A stretch of DNA of 64,000 bases, taken from positions 868,001 through 932,000 of the forward strand of contig OY987234.1 in NCBI GenBank assembly GCA_963920705.1. Reading direction: 5' to 3'. The DNA comes from Odiellus spinosus (taxonomy: Eukaryota; Arthropoda; Arachnida; Opiliones; Phalangiidae). The translations under genes were made by a program, and so were the position numbers. Shown here piece after piece: positions 12,246 through 25,990 of this stretch. Within the stretch, counting starts at the first letter, position 1; the number at the start of each line of letters is the position of its first letter. The notes under the pieces are model-generated. The model did not search any database. It was not told the DNA's origin and saw nothing but the letters and a program-made list of their open reading frames with translations.

Positions 12246-14066
12246 GTGCAGATCCACAAATTTCCCAAGTGTAGATCCACAAATTTCAGAAGTGTAGATC
12301 CACAAATTTCCCAAATGTAGATCCACAAATTTCCCAAGTGCAGATCCACAATGTTCCCAAGTGCAGATCCACAAATTTCCCAAGTGTAGATCCACAAATT
12401 TCCCAAGTGTAGATCCACAAATTTCCCAAGTGTATTTCCACAAATTTCCCAAGTGCAGATCCACAAATTTCCCAAGTGCAGATCCACAAATTTCCCAAGT
12501 GCAGATCCAAAATTTTCCCAAGTGCAGATCCACAAAATTCCCAAGTGCAGATCCACAAATTTCCCAAGTGCACATCCACAAATTTCCCAAGTGCAGATAA
12601 TCAAATTTCCCAAGTGTAGATCCATAAATTTTCCAAGTTTAGATCCACAAATTTCCCAAGTGTAGATCCACAAATTTCCCAAATGCAGATCCACAAATTT
12701 CCCAAGTGCAGATCCACAAATTTCCCAAGTGCAGATACACAAATTTCCCAGGTGCAGATCCACAAATTTCCCAAGTGTATATCCACAAATTTCCCAAGTG
12801 CAGATAAACAAATTTCCCAAGTGCAGATCCACAAACTTCCCAAGTGTAGATCCACAAATTTCCCAAGTGCAGATCCACAAATTTCCCAAGTGTAGATCCA
12901 CAAATTTCCCAAGTGTAGATCCACAAATTTCCCATGTGCAGATCCACAAATTTCCCAAGTGTAGATCCACAAATTTCAGAAGTGTAGATCCACAAATTTC
13001 CCAAATGTAGATCCACAAATTTCCCAAGTGCAGATCCACAATGTTCCCAAGTGCAGATCCACAAATTTCCCAAGTGCACATCCACAAATTTCCCAAGTGC
13101 AGATCCACAAATTTCCCAAGTGTAGAACCACAAATTTCCCAAGTGTAGATCCACAATTTTCCCAAGTGCAGATCCACAAATTTCCCAAGTGCAGATCCAC
13201 AAATTTCCCAAGTGCAGATCCACAAATTTCCCAAGTGTAGATCCACAAATTTCAGAAGTGTAGATCCACAAATTTCCCAAATGTAGATCCACAAATTTCC
13301 CAAGTGCAGATCCACAATGTTCCCAAGTGCAGATCCACAAATTTCCCAAGTGTAGATCCACAAATTTCCCAAGTGTAGATCCACAAATTTCCCAAGTGTA
13401 TTTCCACAAATTTCCCAAGTGCAGATCCACAAATTTCCCAAGTGCAGATCCACAAATTTCCCAAGTGCAGATCCAAAATTTTCCCAAGTGCAGATCCACA
13501 AAATTCCCAAGTGCAGATCCACAAATTTCCCAAGTGAACATCCACAAATTTCCCAAGTGCAGATAATCAAATTTCCCAAGTGTAGATCCATAAATTTTCC
13601 AAGTTTAGATCCACAAATTTCCCAAGTGTAGATCCACAAATTTCCCAAATGCAGATCCACAAATTTCCCAAGTGCAGATCCACAAATTTCCCAAGTGCAG
13701 ATACACAAATTTCCCAAGTGCAGATCCACAAATTTCCCAAGTGTATATCCACAAATTTCCCAAGTGCAGATCCACAAATTTCCCAAGTGCAGATCCACAA
13801 ACTTCCCAAGTGTAGATCCACAAATTTCCCAAGTGCAGATCCACAAATTTCCCAAGTGTAGATCCACAAATTTCCCAAGTGTAGATCCACAAATTTCCCA
13901 TGTGCAGATCCACAAATTTCCCAAGTGTAGATCCACAAATTTCAGAAGTGTAGATCCACAAATTTCCCAAATGTAGATCCACAAATTTCCCAAGTGCAGA
14001 TCCACAATGTTCCCAAGTGCAGATCAACAAATTTCCCAAGTGCACATCCACAAATTTCCCAAATGC
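12246..14066 (+). repeat. Direct repeat, 12246-13100 and 13212-14066 (offset 966 bp, 42 units)
   Basis: Both copies contain CACAATGTTCCC, GTGTATTTCC, the AAATTTTCC/TTTAG signature and a CAGAAG/AAATG module in the same order. About 110 bp of array lies between them. Seen differences include TTCCCAGGTG near 12,749 in the first copy and AAGTGAACATCC near 13,536 in the second. Confidence 0.8.
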
Positions 14067-15053
14067 AGATAATCAAATTTCCCAAGTGTAGATCCACAAA
14101 TTTCCCAAGTGTAGATCCACAAATTTCCCAAGTGCAGATCCACAAATTTCCCAAGTGCAGATCCACAAATTTCCCAAGTGCAGATCCACAAATTTCCCAA
14201 GTGCAGATCCAAAATTTTCCCAAGTGCAGATCCACAAAGTTCCCAAGTGCAGATCCACAAATTTCCCAAGTGTATATCCACAAATTTCCCAAGTGCAGAT
14301 CCACAAATTTCCCAAGTGCAGATCCACAAACTTCCCAAGTGTAGATCCACAAATTTCCCAAGTGCAGATCCACAAATTTCCCAAGTGTAGATCCACAAAT
14401 TTCCCAAGTGTAGATCCACAAATTTCCCATGTGCAGATCCACAAATTTCCCAAGTGCAGATCCAAAATTTTCCCAAGTGCAGATCCACAAAGTTCCCAAG
14501 TGCAGATCCACAAATTTCCCAAGTGTATATCCACAAATTTCCCAAGTGCAGATCCACAAATTTCCCAAGTGCAGATCCACAAACTTCCCAAGTGTAGATC
14601 CACAAATTTCCCAAGTGCAGATCCACAAATTTCCCAAGTGTAGATCCACAAATTTCCCAAGTGTAGATCCACAAATTTCCCATATGCAGATCCACAAATT
14701 TCCCAAGTGTAGATCCACAAATTTCAGAAGTGTAGATCCACAAATTTCCCAAATGTAGATCCACAAATTTCCCAAGTGCAGATCCACAATGTTCCCAAGT
14801 GCAGATCAACAAATTTCCCAAGTGCACATCCACAAATTTCCCAAATGCAGATAATCAAATTTCCCAAGTGTAGATCCACAAATTTCCCAAGTGTAGATCC
14901 ACAAATTTCCCAAGTGCAGATCCACAAATTTCCCAAGTGCAGATCCACAAATTTCCCAAGTGCAGATCCACAAATTTCCCAAGTGCAGATCCAAAATTTT
15001 CCCAAGTGCAGATCCACAAAGTTCCCAAGTGCAGATCCACAAATTTCCCAAGT
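13713..15053 (+). repeat. Direct repeat, 13713-14271 and 14495-15053 (offset 782 bp, 34 units)
   Basis: Both copies carry AGATCAACAAAT, an otherwise rare unit, followed by CCCAAATGCAGATAATC. CATGTGCAG in the first copy is CATATGCAG in the second. The stretch between them contains a smaller 253-bp (11-unit) repeat, seen from CACAAAGTTCCC at about 14,233 and 14,486. Confidence 0.8.
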
Positions 15054-16084
15054 GCACATCCACAAATTTCCCAAGTGCAGATAATCAAATTTCCTAAGTG
15101 TAGATCCACAAATTTCCCAAGTGTAGATACACAAATTTCCCAAGTGTAGATCCACAAATTTCCCAAATGCAGATCCACAAATTTCCCAAGTGCAGATCCA
15201 CAAATTTCCCAAGTGCAGATACACAAATTTCCCAAGTGCAGATCCACAAATTTCCCAAGTGTATATCCACAAATTTCCCAAGTGCAGATCCACAAATTTC
15301 CCAAGTGTAGATCCACAAATTTCCCAAGTGCAGATTCACAAATTTCCCAAGTGCAGATCCACAAATTTCCCAAGTGCAGATCCACAAATTTCCCAAGTGC
15401 AGATCCACAAATTTCCCAAGTGCAGATCCACAATTTTCCCAAGTGCAGATCCATAAAGTTCCCAAGTGCAGATCCACAAATTTCCCAAGTGCACATCCAC
15501 AAATTTCCCAAGTGCAGATACACAAATTTCCCAAGTGTAGATCCATAAATTTCCCAAGTGTAGATCCACAAATTTCCCAAGTGTAGATCCACAAATTTCC
15601 CAAGTGCAGATCCACAAATTTCCCAAGTGCAGATCCACAAATTTCCCAAGTGCAGATCCACAAATTTCCCAATTGCAGATCCAAAATTTTCCCAAGTGCA
15701 GATCCACAAAGTTCCCAAGTGCAGATCCACAAATTTCCCAAGTGCACATCCACAAATTTACCAAGTGCAGATAATCAAATTTCCCAAGTGTAGATCCACA
15801 AATTTCCTAAGTGTAGATCCACAAATTTCCCATGTGCAGATCCACAAATTTCCCAAGTGTAGATCCACAAATTTCAGAAGTGTAGATCCACAAATTTCCC
15901 AAATGTAGATCCACAAATTTCCCAAGTGTAGATCCACAAATTTCCCAAGTGCAGATCCACAAATTTCCCAAGTGTAGATCTACAAATTTCCCAAGTGTAG
16001 ATCCACAAATTTCCCAAATGTAGATCCACAAATTTCCCATGTGCAGATCCACAAATTTCCCAAGTGCAGATTCACAAATTTCCC
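15054..16084 (+). repeat. Zone I/II connecting stretch
   Basis: This kilobase is ordinary satellite without a gene. Its right part (about 15.6-16.1 kb) follows the variant order of 1.48-1.95 kb, ending in GATCTACAAA, CATGTG and AGATTCACAA units. It has a few private substitutions, such as AAATTTACCAAG near 15,757 and CCAATTGCAG near 15,670. It joins zone I patterns to the 3.3 kb composite that starts at about 16,085. Confidence 0.6.
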
Positions 16085-19000
16085 AAGTGCAGATCCAAAA
16101 ATTTCCCAAGTGCAGATAATCAAATTTCCCAAGTATAGATCCGAAAATTTCCCAAGTGTAGATCCACAAATTTCCCAAGTGTAGATCCACAAATTTCCCA
16201 TGTGCAGATCCACAAATTTCCCAAGTGCAGATCCACAAATTTCCCAAGTGCAGATCCACAATTTTCCCAAGTGGAGATCCACAAAGTTCCCAAGTGCAGA
16301 TCCACAAATTTCCCAAGTGCACATCCACAAATTTCCCAAATGCAGATAATCAAATTTCCCAAGTGTAGATCCACAAATTTCCCAAGTGTAGAACCACAAA
16401 TTTCCCAAGTGTAGATCCACAAATTTCCCAAGTGCAGATCCAAAAATTTCACAAGTGCAGATCCACAAATTTCCCAAGTGCATATCCACAAATTTCCCAA
16501 GTGCAGATCCACAAATTTCCCAAGTGCAGATCCACAAATTTCCCAAGTGCAGATACACAAATTTCCCAAGTGCAGATCCACAAATTTCCCAAGTGCAGAT
16601 CCACAAATTTCCCAAGTGCACATCCACAAATTTCCCAAGTGCAGATAATCAAATTTCCCAAGTGTAGATCCACAAATTTCCCAAGTGTAGATCCACAAAT
16701 TTCCCAAGTGTATTTCCACAAATTTCCCAAGTGCAGATCCACAAATTTCCCAAGTGCAGATCCACAAATTTCCCAAGTGCAGATCCAAAATTTTCCCAAG
16801 TGCAGATCCACAAAATTCCCAAGTGCAGATCCACAAATTTCCCAAGTGCACATCCACAAATTTCCCAAGTGTAGATCCACAAATTTCCCATGTGCAGATC
16901 CACAAATTTCCCAAGTGCAGATCCACAAATTTCCCAAGTGCAGATCCACAATTTTCCCAAGTGGAGATCCACAAAGTTCCCAAGTGCAGATCCACAAATT
17001 TCCCAAGTGCACATCCACAAATTTCCCAAGTGCAGATCCACAAATTTCCCAAGTGTAGATCTACAAATTTCCCAAGTGTAGATCCACAAATTTCCCAAAT
17101 GTAGATCCACAATTTTCCCAAGTGCAGATAATCAAATTTCCCAAGTGTAGATCCACAAATTTCCCAAGTGTAGATCCACAAATTTCCCAAGTGTATTTCC
17201 ACAAATTTCCCAAGTGCAGATCCACAAATTTCCCAAGTGCAGATCCACAAATTTCCCAAGTGCAGATCCAAAATTTTCCCAAGTGCAGATCCACAAAATT
17301 CCCAAGTGCAGATCCACAAATTTCCCAAGTGCACATCCACAAATTTCCCAAGTGCAGATAATCAAATTTCCCAAGTGTAGATCCACAAATTTCCCAAGTG
17401 TAGATCCACAAATTTCCCAAGTGTAGATCCACAAATTTCCCAAATGCAGATCCACAAATTTCCCAGGTGCAGATCCACAAATTTCCCAAGTGCAGATACA
17501 TAAATTTCCCAAGTGCAGATCCACAATATTTCCCAAGTGTATATCCACAAATTTCCCAAGTGCAGATCCACAAATTTCCCAAGTGCAGATCCACAAATTT
17601 CCCAAGTGTAGATCCACAAATTTCCCAAGTGCAGATCCACAAATTTCCCAAGTGTAGATCCACAAATTTCCCAAGTGTAGATCCACAAATTTCCCAAGTG
17701 TAGATCCACAAATTTCCCAAATGCAGATCCACAAATTTCCCAGGTGCAGATCCACAAATTTCCCAAGTGCAGATACACAAATTTCCCAAGTGCAGATCCA
17801 CAATATTTCCCAAGTGTATATCCACAAATTTCCCAAGTGCAGATCCACAAATTTCCCAAGTGCAGATCCACAAATTTCCCAAGTGTAGATCCACAAATTT
17901 CCCAAGTGCAGATCCACAAATTTCCCAAGTGTAGATCCACAAATTTCCCAAGTGAAGATCCACAAATTTCCCAAGTGTAGATCCACAAATTTCAGAAGTG
18001 TAGATCCACAAATTTCCCAAATGTAGATCCACAAATTTCCCAAGTGCAGATCCACAAAGTTCCCAAGTGCAGATCCACAAATTTCCCAAGTGCACATCCA
18101 CAAATTTCCCAAGTGCAGATAATCAAATTTCCCAAGTGTAGATCTACAAATTTCCCAAGTGTAGATCCACAAATTTCCCAAGTGTAGATCCACAAATTTC
18201 CCAAGTGCAGATCCACAAATTTCCCAAGTGCAGATCCACAAATTTCCCAAGTGCAGATCCACAAATTTCCCAAGTGCAGATCCAAAATTTTCCCAAGTGC
18301 AGATCCACAAAGTTCCCAAGTGCAGATCCAAAAATTTCCCAAGTGCAGATCCTCAAATTTCCCAAGTATAGATCCGAAAATTTCCCAAGTGTAGATCCAC
18401 AAATTTCCCAAGTGTAGATCCACAAATTTCCCATGTGCAGATCCACAAATTTCCCAAGTGCAGATCCACAATTTTCCCAAGTGGAGATCCAAAAAGTTCC
18501 CAAGTGTAGATCCACAAATTTCCCAAGTGCAGATCCAAAAATGTCCCAAGTGCAGATCCACAAATTTCCCAAGTGCATATCCACAAATTTTCCAAGTGCA
18601 GATCTACAAATTTCCCAAGTGCAGATCCACAAATTTCCCAAGTGCAGATACACAAATTTCCCAAGTGCAGATTTACAATTTTCCCAAGTGCAGATCCTCA
18701 AATTTCCCAAGTGCAGATCCACAATTTTCCCAAGTGCAGATCCACAAAGTTCCCAAGTGCAGATCCACAAATTTCCCAAGTGCACATCCACAAATTTCCC
18801 AAGTGCAGATAATCAAATTTCCCAAGTGTAGATCCACAAATTTCCCAAGTGTAGATCCACAAATTTCCCAAGTGTATTTCCACAAATTTCCCAAGTGCAG
18901 ATCCACAAATTTCCCAAGTGCAGATCCACAAATTTCCCAAGTGCAGATCCACAAAATTCCCAAGTGCAGATCCACAAATTTCCCAAGTGCACATCCACAA

Positions 19001-19410
19001 ATTTCCCAAGTGCAGATAATCAAATTTCCCAAGTGTAGATCCACAAATTTCCCAAGTGTAGATCCACAAATTTCCCAAGTGTAGATCCACAAATTTCCCA
19101 AGTGTATATCCACAAATTTCCCAAGTGCAGATCCACAAATTTCCCAAGTGCAGATCCACAAATTTCCCAAGTGTAGATACACAAATTTCCCAAGTGCAGA
19201 TCCACAAATTTTCCAAGTGTAGATCCACAAATTTCCCAAGTGTAGATCCACAAATTTCCCATGTGCAGATCCACAAATTTCCCAAGTGTAGATCCACAAA
19301 TTTCAGAAGTGTAGATCCACAAATTTCCCAAATGTAGATCCACAAATTTCCCAAGTGCAGATCCACAAATTTCCCAAGTGCAGATCCACAATTTTCCCAA
19401 GTGCAGATCC
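16085..19410 (+). repeat. 3.3 kb composite block, first copy (second at 22688-25990)
   Basis: Variant order matches 22,688-25,990. The offset is 6,603 bp up to about 18,030 and 6,580 bp after it, because the second copy lacks one 23-bp unit just after a CCCAAATG unit (near 24,630). Both copies contain the same pair of rare 24-bp units. Few differences are visible: AGATCCAC against AGATCGAC at about 23,641, CACAATTTTCCC against CACAAATTTCCC near 17,112/23,715, and GTGAAG against GTGTAG near 17,954/24,557. Such a match over 3.3 kb indicates recent duplication. Confidence 0.85.
17524..17808 (+). repeat. Two 24-bp units (17524-17531 and 17801-17808)
   Basis: Each reads CAATATTT where normal units have CAAATTT, an insertion of one base. 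The pair is 277 bp apart (12 units plus 1). The array phase shifts from 0 to +2 between 16.1 and 18.9 kb, which confirms two net insertions. Confidence 0.9.
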
Positions 19411-19487
19411 AAAAATTTCCCAAGTGCAGATAATCAAATTTCCCAAGTATAGATCCGAAAATTTCCCAAGTGTAGATCCACAAATTT
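17911..19487 (+). repeat. Sub-block of the composite, present three times
   Basis: This segment recurs at about 21,200-22,776 (offset 3,289 bp, 143 units), and most of it recurs again at about 24.59-25.99 kb. It carries GATTTACAATTTT, AAAATGTCCC, TTACAA and GATCCTCAAA units in fixed order. The three copies look nearly identical. One difference is AATTCCCAAGTGTAG near 25,545, where the others read GTGCAG. Confidence 0.85.
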
Positions 19488-21573
19488 CCCATGTGCAGAT
19501 CCACAAATTTCCCAAGTGCAGATCCACAAATTTCCCAAGTGCAGATCCACAATTTTCCCAAGTGGAGATCCACAAAGTTCCCAAGTGCAGATCCACAAAT
19601 TTCCCAAGTGCACATCCACAAATTTCCCAAATGCAGATAATCAAATTTCCCAAGTGTAGATCCACAAATTTCCCAAGTGTAGAACCACAAATTTCCCAAG
19701 TGTAGATCCACAAATTTCCCAAGTGCAGATCCAAAAATTTCACAAGTGCAGATCCACAAATTTCCCAAGTGCATATCCACAAATTTCCCAAGTGCAGATC
19801 CACAAATTTCCCAAGTGCAGATCCACAAATTTCCCATGTGCAGATCCACAAATTTCCCAAGTGCAGATCCACAAATTTCCCAAGTGCAGATCCACAATTT
19901 TCCCAAGTGGAGATCCACAAAGTTCCCAAGTGCAGATCCACAAATTTCCCAAGTGCACATCCACAAATTTCCCAAATGCAGATAATCAAATTTCCCAAGT
20001 GTAGATCCACAAATTTCCCAAGTGTAGAACCACAAATTTCCCAAGTGTAGATCCACAAATTTCCCAAGTGTAGATCCACAAATTTCCCAAGTGTAGATCC
20101 ACAAATTTCCCAAGTGTAGATCCACAAATTTCAGAAGTGTAGATCCACAAATTTCCCAAATGTAGATCCACAAATTTCCCAAGTGCAGATCCACAAAGTT
20201 CCCAAGTGCAGATCCACAAATTTCCCAAGTGCACATCCACAAATTTCCCAAGTGCAGATAATCAAATTTCCCAAGTGTAGATCTACAAATTTCCCAAGTG
20301 TAGATCCACAAATTTCCCAAGTGTAGATCCACAAATTTCCCAAGTGCAGATCCACAAATTTCCCAAGTGCAGATCCACAAATTTCCCAAGTGCAGATCCA
20401 CAAATTTCCCAAGTGCAGATCCACAAATTTCCCAAGTGTAGATCCACAAATTTCAGAAGTGTAGATCCACAAATTTCCCAAATGTAGATCCACAAATTTC
20501 CCAAGTGCAGATCCACAAATTTCCCAAGTGCAGATCCACAATTTTCCCAAGTGCAGATCCAAAAATTTCCCAAGTGCAGATAATCAAATTTCCCAAGTAT
20601 AGATCCGAAAATTTCCCAAGTGTAGATCCACAAATTTCCCATGTGCAGATCCACAAATTTCCCAAGTGCAGATCCACAAATTTCCCAAGTGCAGATCCAC
20701 AATTTTCCCAAGTGGAGATCCACAAAGTTCCCAAGTGCAGATCCACAAATTTCCCAAGTGCACATCCACAAATTTCCCAAATGCAGATAATCAAATTTCC
20801 CAAGTGTAGATCCACAAATTTCCCAAGTGTAGAACCACAAATTTCCCAAGTGTAGATCCACAAATTTCCCAAGTGCAGATCCAAAAATTTCACAAGTGCA
20901 GATCCACAAATTTCCCAAGTGCATATCCACAAATTTCCCAAGTGCAGATCCACAAATTTCCCAAGTGCAGATCCACAAATTTCCCATGTGCAGATCCACA
21001 AATTTCCCAAGTGCAGATCCACAAATTTCCCAAGTGCAGATCCACAATTTTCCCAAGTGGAGATCCACAAAGTTCCCAAGTGCAGATCCACAAATTTCCC
21101 AAGTGCACATCCACAAATTTCCCAAATGCAGATAATCAAATTTCCCAAGTGTAGATCCACAAATTTCCCAAGTGTAGAACCACAAATTTCCCAAGTGTAG
21201 ATCCACAAATTTCCCAAGTGTAGATCCACAAATTTCCCAAGTGTAGATCCACAAATTTCCCAAGTGTAGATCCACAAATTTCAGAAGTGTAGATCCACAA
21301 ATTTCCCAAATGTAGATCCACAAATTTCCCAAGTGCAGATCCACAAAGTTCCCAAGTGCAGATCCACAAATTTCCCAAGTGCACATCCACAAATTTCCCA
21401 AGTGCAGATAATCAAATTTCCCAAGTGTAGATCTACAAATTTCCCAAGTGTAGATCCACAAATTTCCCAAGTGTAGATCCACAAATTTCCCAAGTGCAGA
21501 TCCACAAATTTCCCAAGTGCAGATCCACAAATTTCCCAAGTGCAGATCCACAAATTTCCCAAGTGCAGATCCA
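19263..21573 (+). repeat. 1,150-bp tandem duplication (50 units)
   Basis: Copies at about 19,263-20,412 and 20,413-21,562 abut. Every marked variant I compared is the same in both. The left limit is ATGTGCAG (19,261) against AAGTGCAG (20,411), and the right limit is GATCCACAAATT (20,423) against GATCCAAAATTT (21,573). The pair occupies the interval between the first two copies of the 17911-19487 sub-block, where the third copy is preceded instead by sequence matching 16.1-17.9 kb. Confidence 0.9.
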
Positions 21574-22687
21574 AAATTTTCCCAAGTGCAGATCCACAAA
21601 GTTCCCAAGTGCAGATCCAAAAATTTCCCAAGTGCAGATCCTCAAATTTCCCAAGTATAGATCCGAAAATTTCCCAAGTGTAGATCCACAAATTTCCCAA
21701 GTGTAGATCCACAAATTTCCCATGTGCAGATCCACAAATTTCCCAAGTGCAGATCCACAATTTTCCCAAGTGGAGATCCAAAAAGTTCCCAAGTGTAGAT
21801 CCACAAATTTCCCAAGTGCAGATCCAAAAATGTCCCAAGTGCAGATCCACAAATTTCCCAAGTGCATATCCACAAATTTTCCAAGTGCAGATCTACAAAT
21901 TTCCCAAGTGCAGATCCACAAATTTCCCAAGTGCAGATACACAAATTTCCCAAGTGCAGATTTACAATTTTCCCAAGTGCAGATCCTCAAATTTCCCAAG
22001 TGCAGATCCACAATTTTCCCAAGTGCAGATCCACAAAGTTCCCAAGTGCAGATCCACAAATTTCCCAAGTGCACATCCACAAATTTCCCAAGTGCAGATA
22101 ATCAAATTTCCCAAGTGTAGATCCACAAATTTCCCAAGTGTAGATCCACAAATTTCCCAAGTGTATTTCCACAAATTTCCCAAGTGCAGATCCACAAATT
22201 TCCCAAGTGCAGATCCACAAATTTCCCAAGTGCAGATCCACAAAATTCCCAAGTGCAGATCCACAAATTTCCCAAGTGCACATCCACAAATTTCCCAAGT
22301 GCAGATAATCAAATTTCCCAAGTGTAGATCCACAAATTTCCCAAGTGTAGATCCACAAATTTCCCAAGTGTAGATCCACAAATTTCCCAAGTGTATATCC
22401 ACAAATTTCCCAAGTGCAGATCCACAAATTTCCCAAGTGCAGATCCACAAATTTCCCAAGTGTAGATACACAAATTTCCCAAGTGCAGATCCACAAATTT
22501 TCCAAGTGTAGATCCACAAATTTCCCAAGTGTAGATCCACAAATTTCCCATGTGCAGATCCACAAATTTCCCAAGTGTAGATCCACAAATTTCAGAAGTG
22601 TAGATCCACAAATTTCCCAAATGTAGATCCACAAATTTCCCAAGTGCAGATCCACAAATTTCCCAAGTGCAGATCCACAATTTTCCC

Positions 22688-25600
22688 AAGTGCAGATCCA
22701 AAAATTTCCCAAGTGCAGATAATCAAATTTCCCAAGTATAGATCCGAAAATTTCCCAAGTGTAGATCCACAAATTTCCCAAGTGTAGATCCACAAATTTC
22801 CCATGTGCAGATCCACAAATTTCCCAAGTGCAGATCCACAAATTTCCCAAGTGCAGATCCACAATTTTCCCAAGTGGAGATCCACAAAGTTCCCAAGTGC
22901 AGATCCACAAATTTCCCAAGTGCACATCCACAAATTTCCCAAATGCAGATAATCAAATTTCCCAAGTGTAGATCCACAAATTTCCCAAGTGTAGAACCAC
23001 AAATTTCCCAAGTGTAGATCCACAAATTTCCCAAGTGCAGATCCAAAAATTTCACAAGTGCAGATCCACAAATTTCCCAAGTGCATATCCACAAATTTCC
23101 CAAGTGCAGATCCACAAATTTCCCAAGTGCAGATCCACAAATTTCCCAAGTGCAGATACACAAATTTCCCAAGTGCAGATCCACAAATTTCCCAAGTGCA
23201 GATCCACAAATTTCCCAAGTGCACATCCACAAATTTCCCAAGTGCAGATAATCAAATTTCCCAAGTGTAGATCCACAAATTTCCCAAGTGTAGATCCACA
23301 AATTTCCCAAGTGTATTTCCACAAATTTCCCAAGTGCAGATCCACAAATTTCCCAAGTGCAGATCCACAAATTTCCCAAGTGCAGATCCAAAATTTTCCC
23401 AAGTGCAGATCCACAAAATTCCCAAGTGCAGATCCACAAATTTCCCAAGTGCACATCCACAAATTTCCCAAGTGTAGATCCACAAATTTCCCATGTGCAG
23501 ATCCACAAATTTCCCAAGTGCAGATCCACAAATTTCCCAAGTGCAGATCCACAATTTTCCCAAGTGGAGATCCACAAAGTTCCCAAGTGCAGATCCACAA
23601 ATTTCCCAAGTGCACATCCACAAATTTCCCAAGTGCAGATCGACAAATTTCCCAAGTGTAGATCTACAAATTTCCCAAGTGTAGATCCACAAATTTCCCA
23701 AATGTAGATCCACAAATTTCCCAAGTGCAGATAATCAAATTTCCCAAGTGTAGATCCACAAATTTCCCAAGTGTAGATCCACAAATTTCCCAAGTGTATT
23801 TCCACAAATTTCCCAAGTGCAGATCCACAAATTTCCCAAGTGCAGATCCACAAATTTCCCAAGTGCAGATCCAAAATTTTCCCAAGTGCAGATCCACAAA
23901 ATTCCCAAGTGCAGATCCACAAATTTCCCAAGTGCACATCCACAAATTTCCCAAGTGCAGATAATCAAATTTCCCAAGTGTAGATCCACAAATTTCCCAA
24001 GTGTAGATCCACAAATTTCCCAAGTGTAGATCCACAAATTTCCCAAATGCAGATCCACAAATTTCCCAGGTGCAGATCCACAAATTTCCCAAGTGCAGAT
24101 ACATAAATTTCCCAAGTGCAGATCCACAATATTTCCCAAGTGTATATCCACAAATTTCCCAAGTGCAGATCCACAAATTTCCCAAGTGCAGATCCACAAA
24201 TTTCCCAAGTGTAGATCCACAAATTTCCCAAGTGCAGATCCACAAATTTCCCAAGTGTAGATCCACAAATTTCCCAAGTGTAGATCCACAAATTTCCCAA
24301 GTGTAGATCCACAAATTTCCCAAATGCAGATCCACAAATTTCCCAGGTGCAGATCCACAAATTTCCCAAGTGCAGATACACAAATTTCCCAAGTGCAGAT
24401 CCACAATATTTCCCAAGTGTATATCCACAAATTTCCCAAGTGCAGATCCACAAATTTCCCAAGTGCAGATCCACAAATTTCCCAAGTGTAGATCCACAAA
24501 TTTCCCAAGTGCAGATCCACAAATTTCCCAAGTGTAGATCCACAAATTTCCCAAGTGTAGATCCACAAATTTCCCAAGTGTAGATCCACAAATTTCAGAA
24601 GTGTAGATCCACAAATTTCCCAAATGTAGATCCACAAAGTTCCCAAGTGCAGATCCACAAATTTCCCAAGTGCACATCCACAAATTTCCCAAGTGCAGAT
24701 AATCAAATTTCCCAAGTGTAGATCTACAAATTTCCCAAGTGTAGATCCACAAATTTCCCAAGTGTAGATCCACAAATTTCCCAAGTGCAGATCCACAAAT
24801 TTCCCAAGTGCAGATCCACAAATTTCCCAAGTGCAGATCCACAAATTTCCCAAGTGCAGATCCAAAATTTTCCCAAGTGCAGATCCACAAAGTTCCCAAG
24901 TGCAGATCCAAAAATTTCCCAAGTGCAGATCCTCAAATTTCCCAAGTATAGATCCGAAAATTTCCCAAGTGTAGATCCACAAATTTCCCAAGTGTAGATC
25001 CACAAATTTCCCATGTGCAGATCCACAAATTTCCCAAGTGCAGATCCACAATTTTCCCAAGTGGAGATCCAAAAAGTTCCCAAGTGTAGATCCACAAATT
25101 TCCCAAGTGCAGATCCAAAAATGTCCCAAGTGCAGATCCACAAATTTCCCAAGTGCATATCCACAAATTTTCCAAGTGCAGATCTACAAATTTCCCAAGT
25201 GCAGATCCACAAATTTCCCAAGTGCAGATACACAAATTTCCCAAGTGCAGATTTACAATTTTCCCAAGTGCAGATCCTCAAATTTCCCAAGTGCAGATCC
25301 ACAATTTTCCCAAGTGCAGATCCACAAAGTTCCCAAGTGCAGATCCACAAATTTCCCAAGTGCACATCCACAAATTTCCCAAGTGCAGATAATCAAATTT
25401 CCCAAGTGTAGATCCACAAATTTCCCAAGTGTAGATCCACAAATTTCCCAAGTGTATTTCCACAAATTTCCCAAGTGCAGATCCACAAATTTCCCAAGTG
25501 CAGATCCACAAATTTCCCAAGTGCAGATCCACAAAATTCCCAAGTGTAGATCCACAAATTTCCCAAGTGCACATCCACAAATTTCCCAAGTGCAGATAAT

Positions 25601-25990
25601 CAAATTTCCCAAGTGTAGATCCACAAATTTCCCAAGTGTAGATCCACAAATTTCCCAAGTGTAGATCCACAAATTTCCCAAGTGTATATCCACAAATTTC
25701 CCAAGTGCAGATCCACAAATTTCCCAAGTGCAGATCCACAAATTTCCCAAGTGTAGATACACAAATTTCCCAAGTGCAGATCCACAAATTTTCCAAGTGT
25801 AGATCCACAAATTTCCCAAGTGTAGATCCACAAATTTCCCATGTGCAGATCCACAAATTTCCCAAGTGTAGATCCACAAATTTCAGAAGTGTAGATCCAC
25901 AAATTTCCCAAATGTAGATCCACAAATTTCCCAAGTGCAGATCCACAAATTTCCCAAGTGCAGATCCACAATTTTCCCAAGTGCAGATCC
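22688..25990 (+). repeat. 3.3 kb composite block, second copy
   Basis: Partner of 16085-19410. Its 24-bp units at about 24,127 and 24,404 correspond to those at 17,524 and 17,801. Private differences include AGATCGACAAAT at 23,638-23,649, a lost unit near 24,630 and GTGTAG near 25,548. Confidence 0.85.
24127..24411 (+). repeat. Two 24-bp units (24127-24134 and 24404-24411), copies of the 17.5 kb pair
   Basis: Same CAATATTT insertion and same 277-bp spacing as the pair at 17,524 and 17,801, at the composite block offset of 6,603 bp. The array phase rises from +2 to +4. Confidence 0.9.

Larger units (their letters stand above)
1..16084 (+). repeat. Array zone I, marked by ATAAATTTTCC/AAGTTTAG units
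   Basis: This zone is defined by a two-unit signature in which GATCCATAAATTTTCC is followed by AAGTTTAGATCC. Its diagnostic T lies at 21, 2758, 5380, 6829, 9888, 12625 and 13591, and the signature occurs nowhere later in the window. Spacings are 119, 114, 63, 133, 119 and 42 units, all exact multiples of 23 bp. Units reading CACAATGTTCCC and CACAAACTTCCC are also concentrated here. The zone is a patchwork of segments about 0.6-2.5 kb long, reused in different orders. Its last kilobase (about 15.05-16.08 kb) lacks the signature and resembles 1.4-1.9 kb in variant order. No gene is present. Confidence 0.8.
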
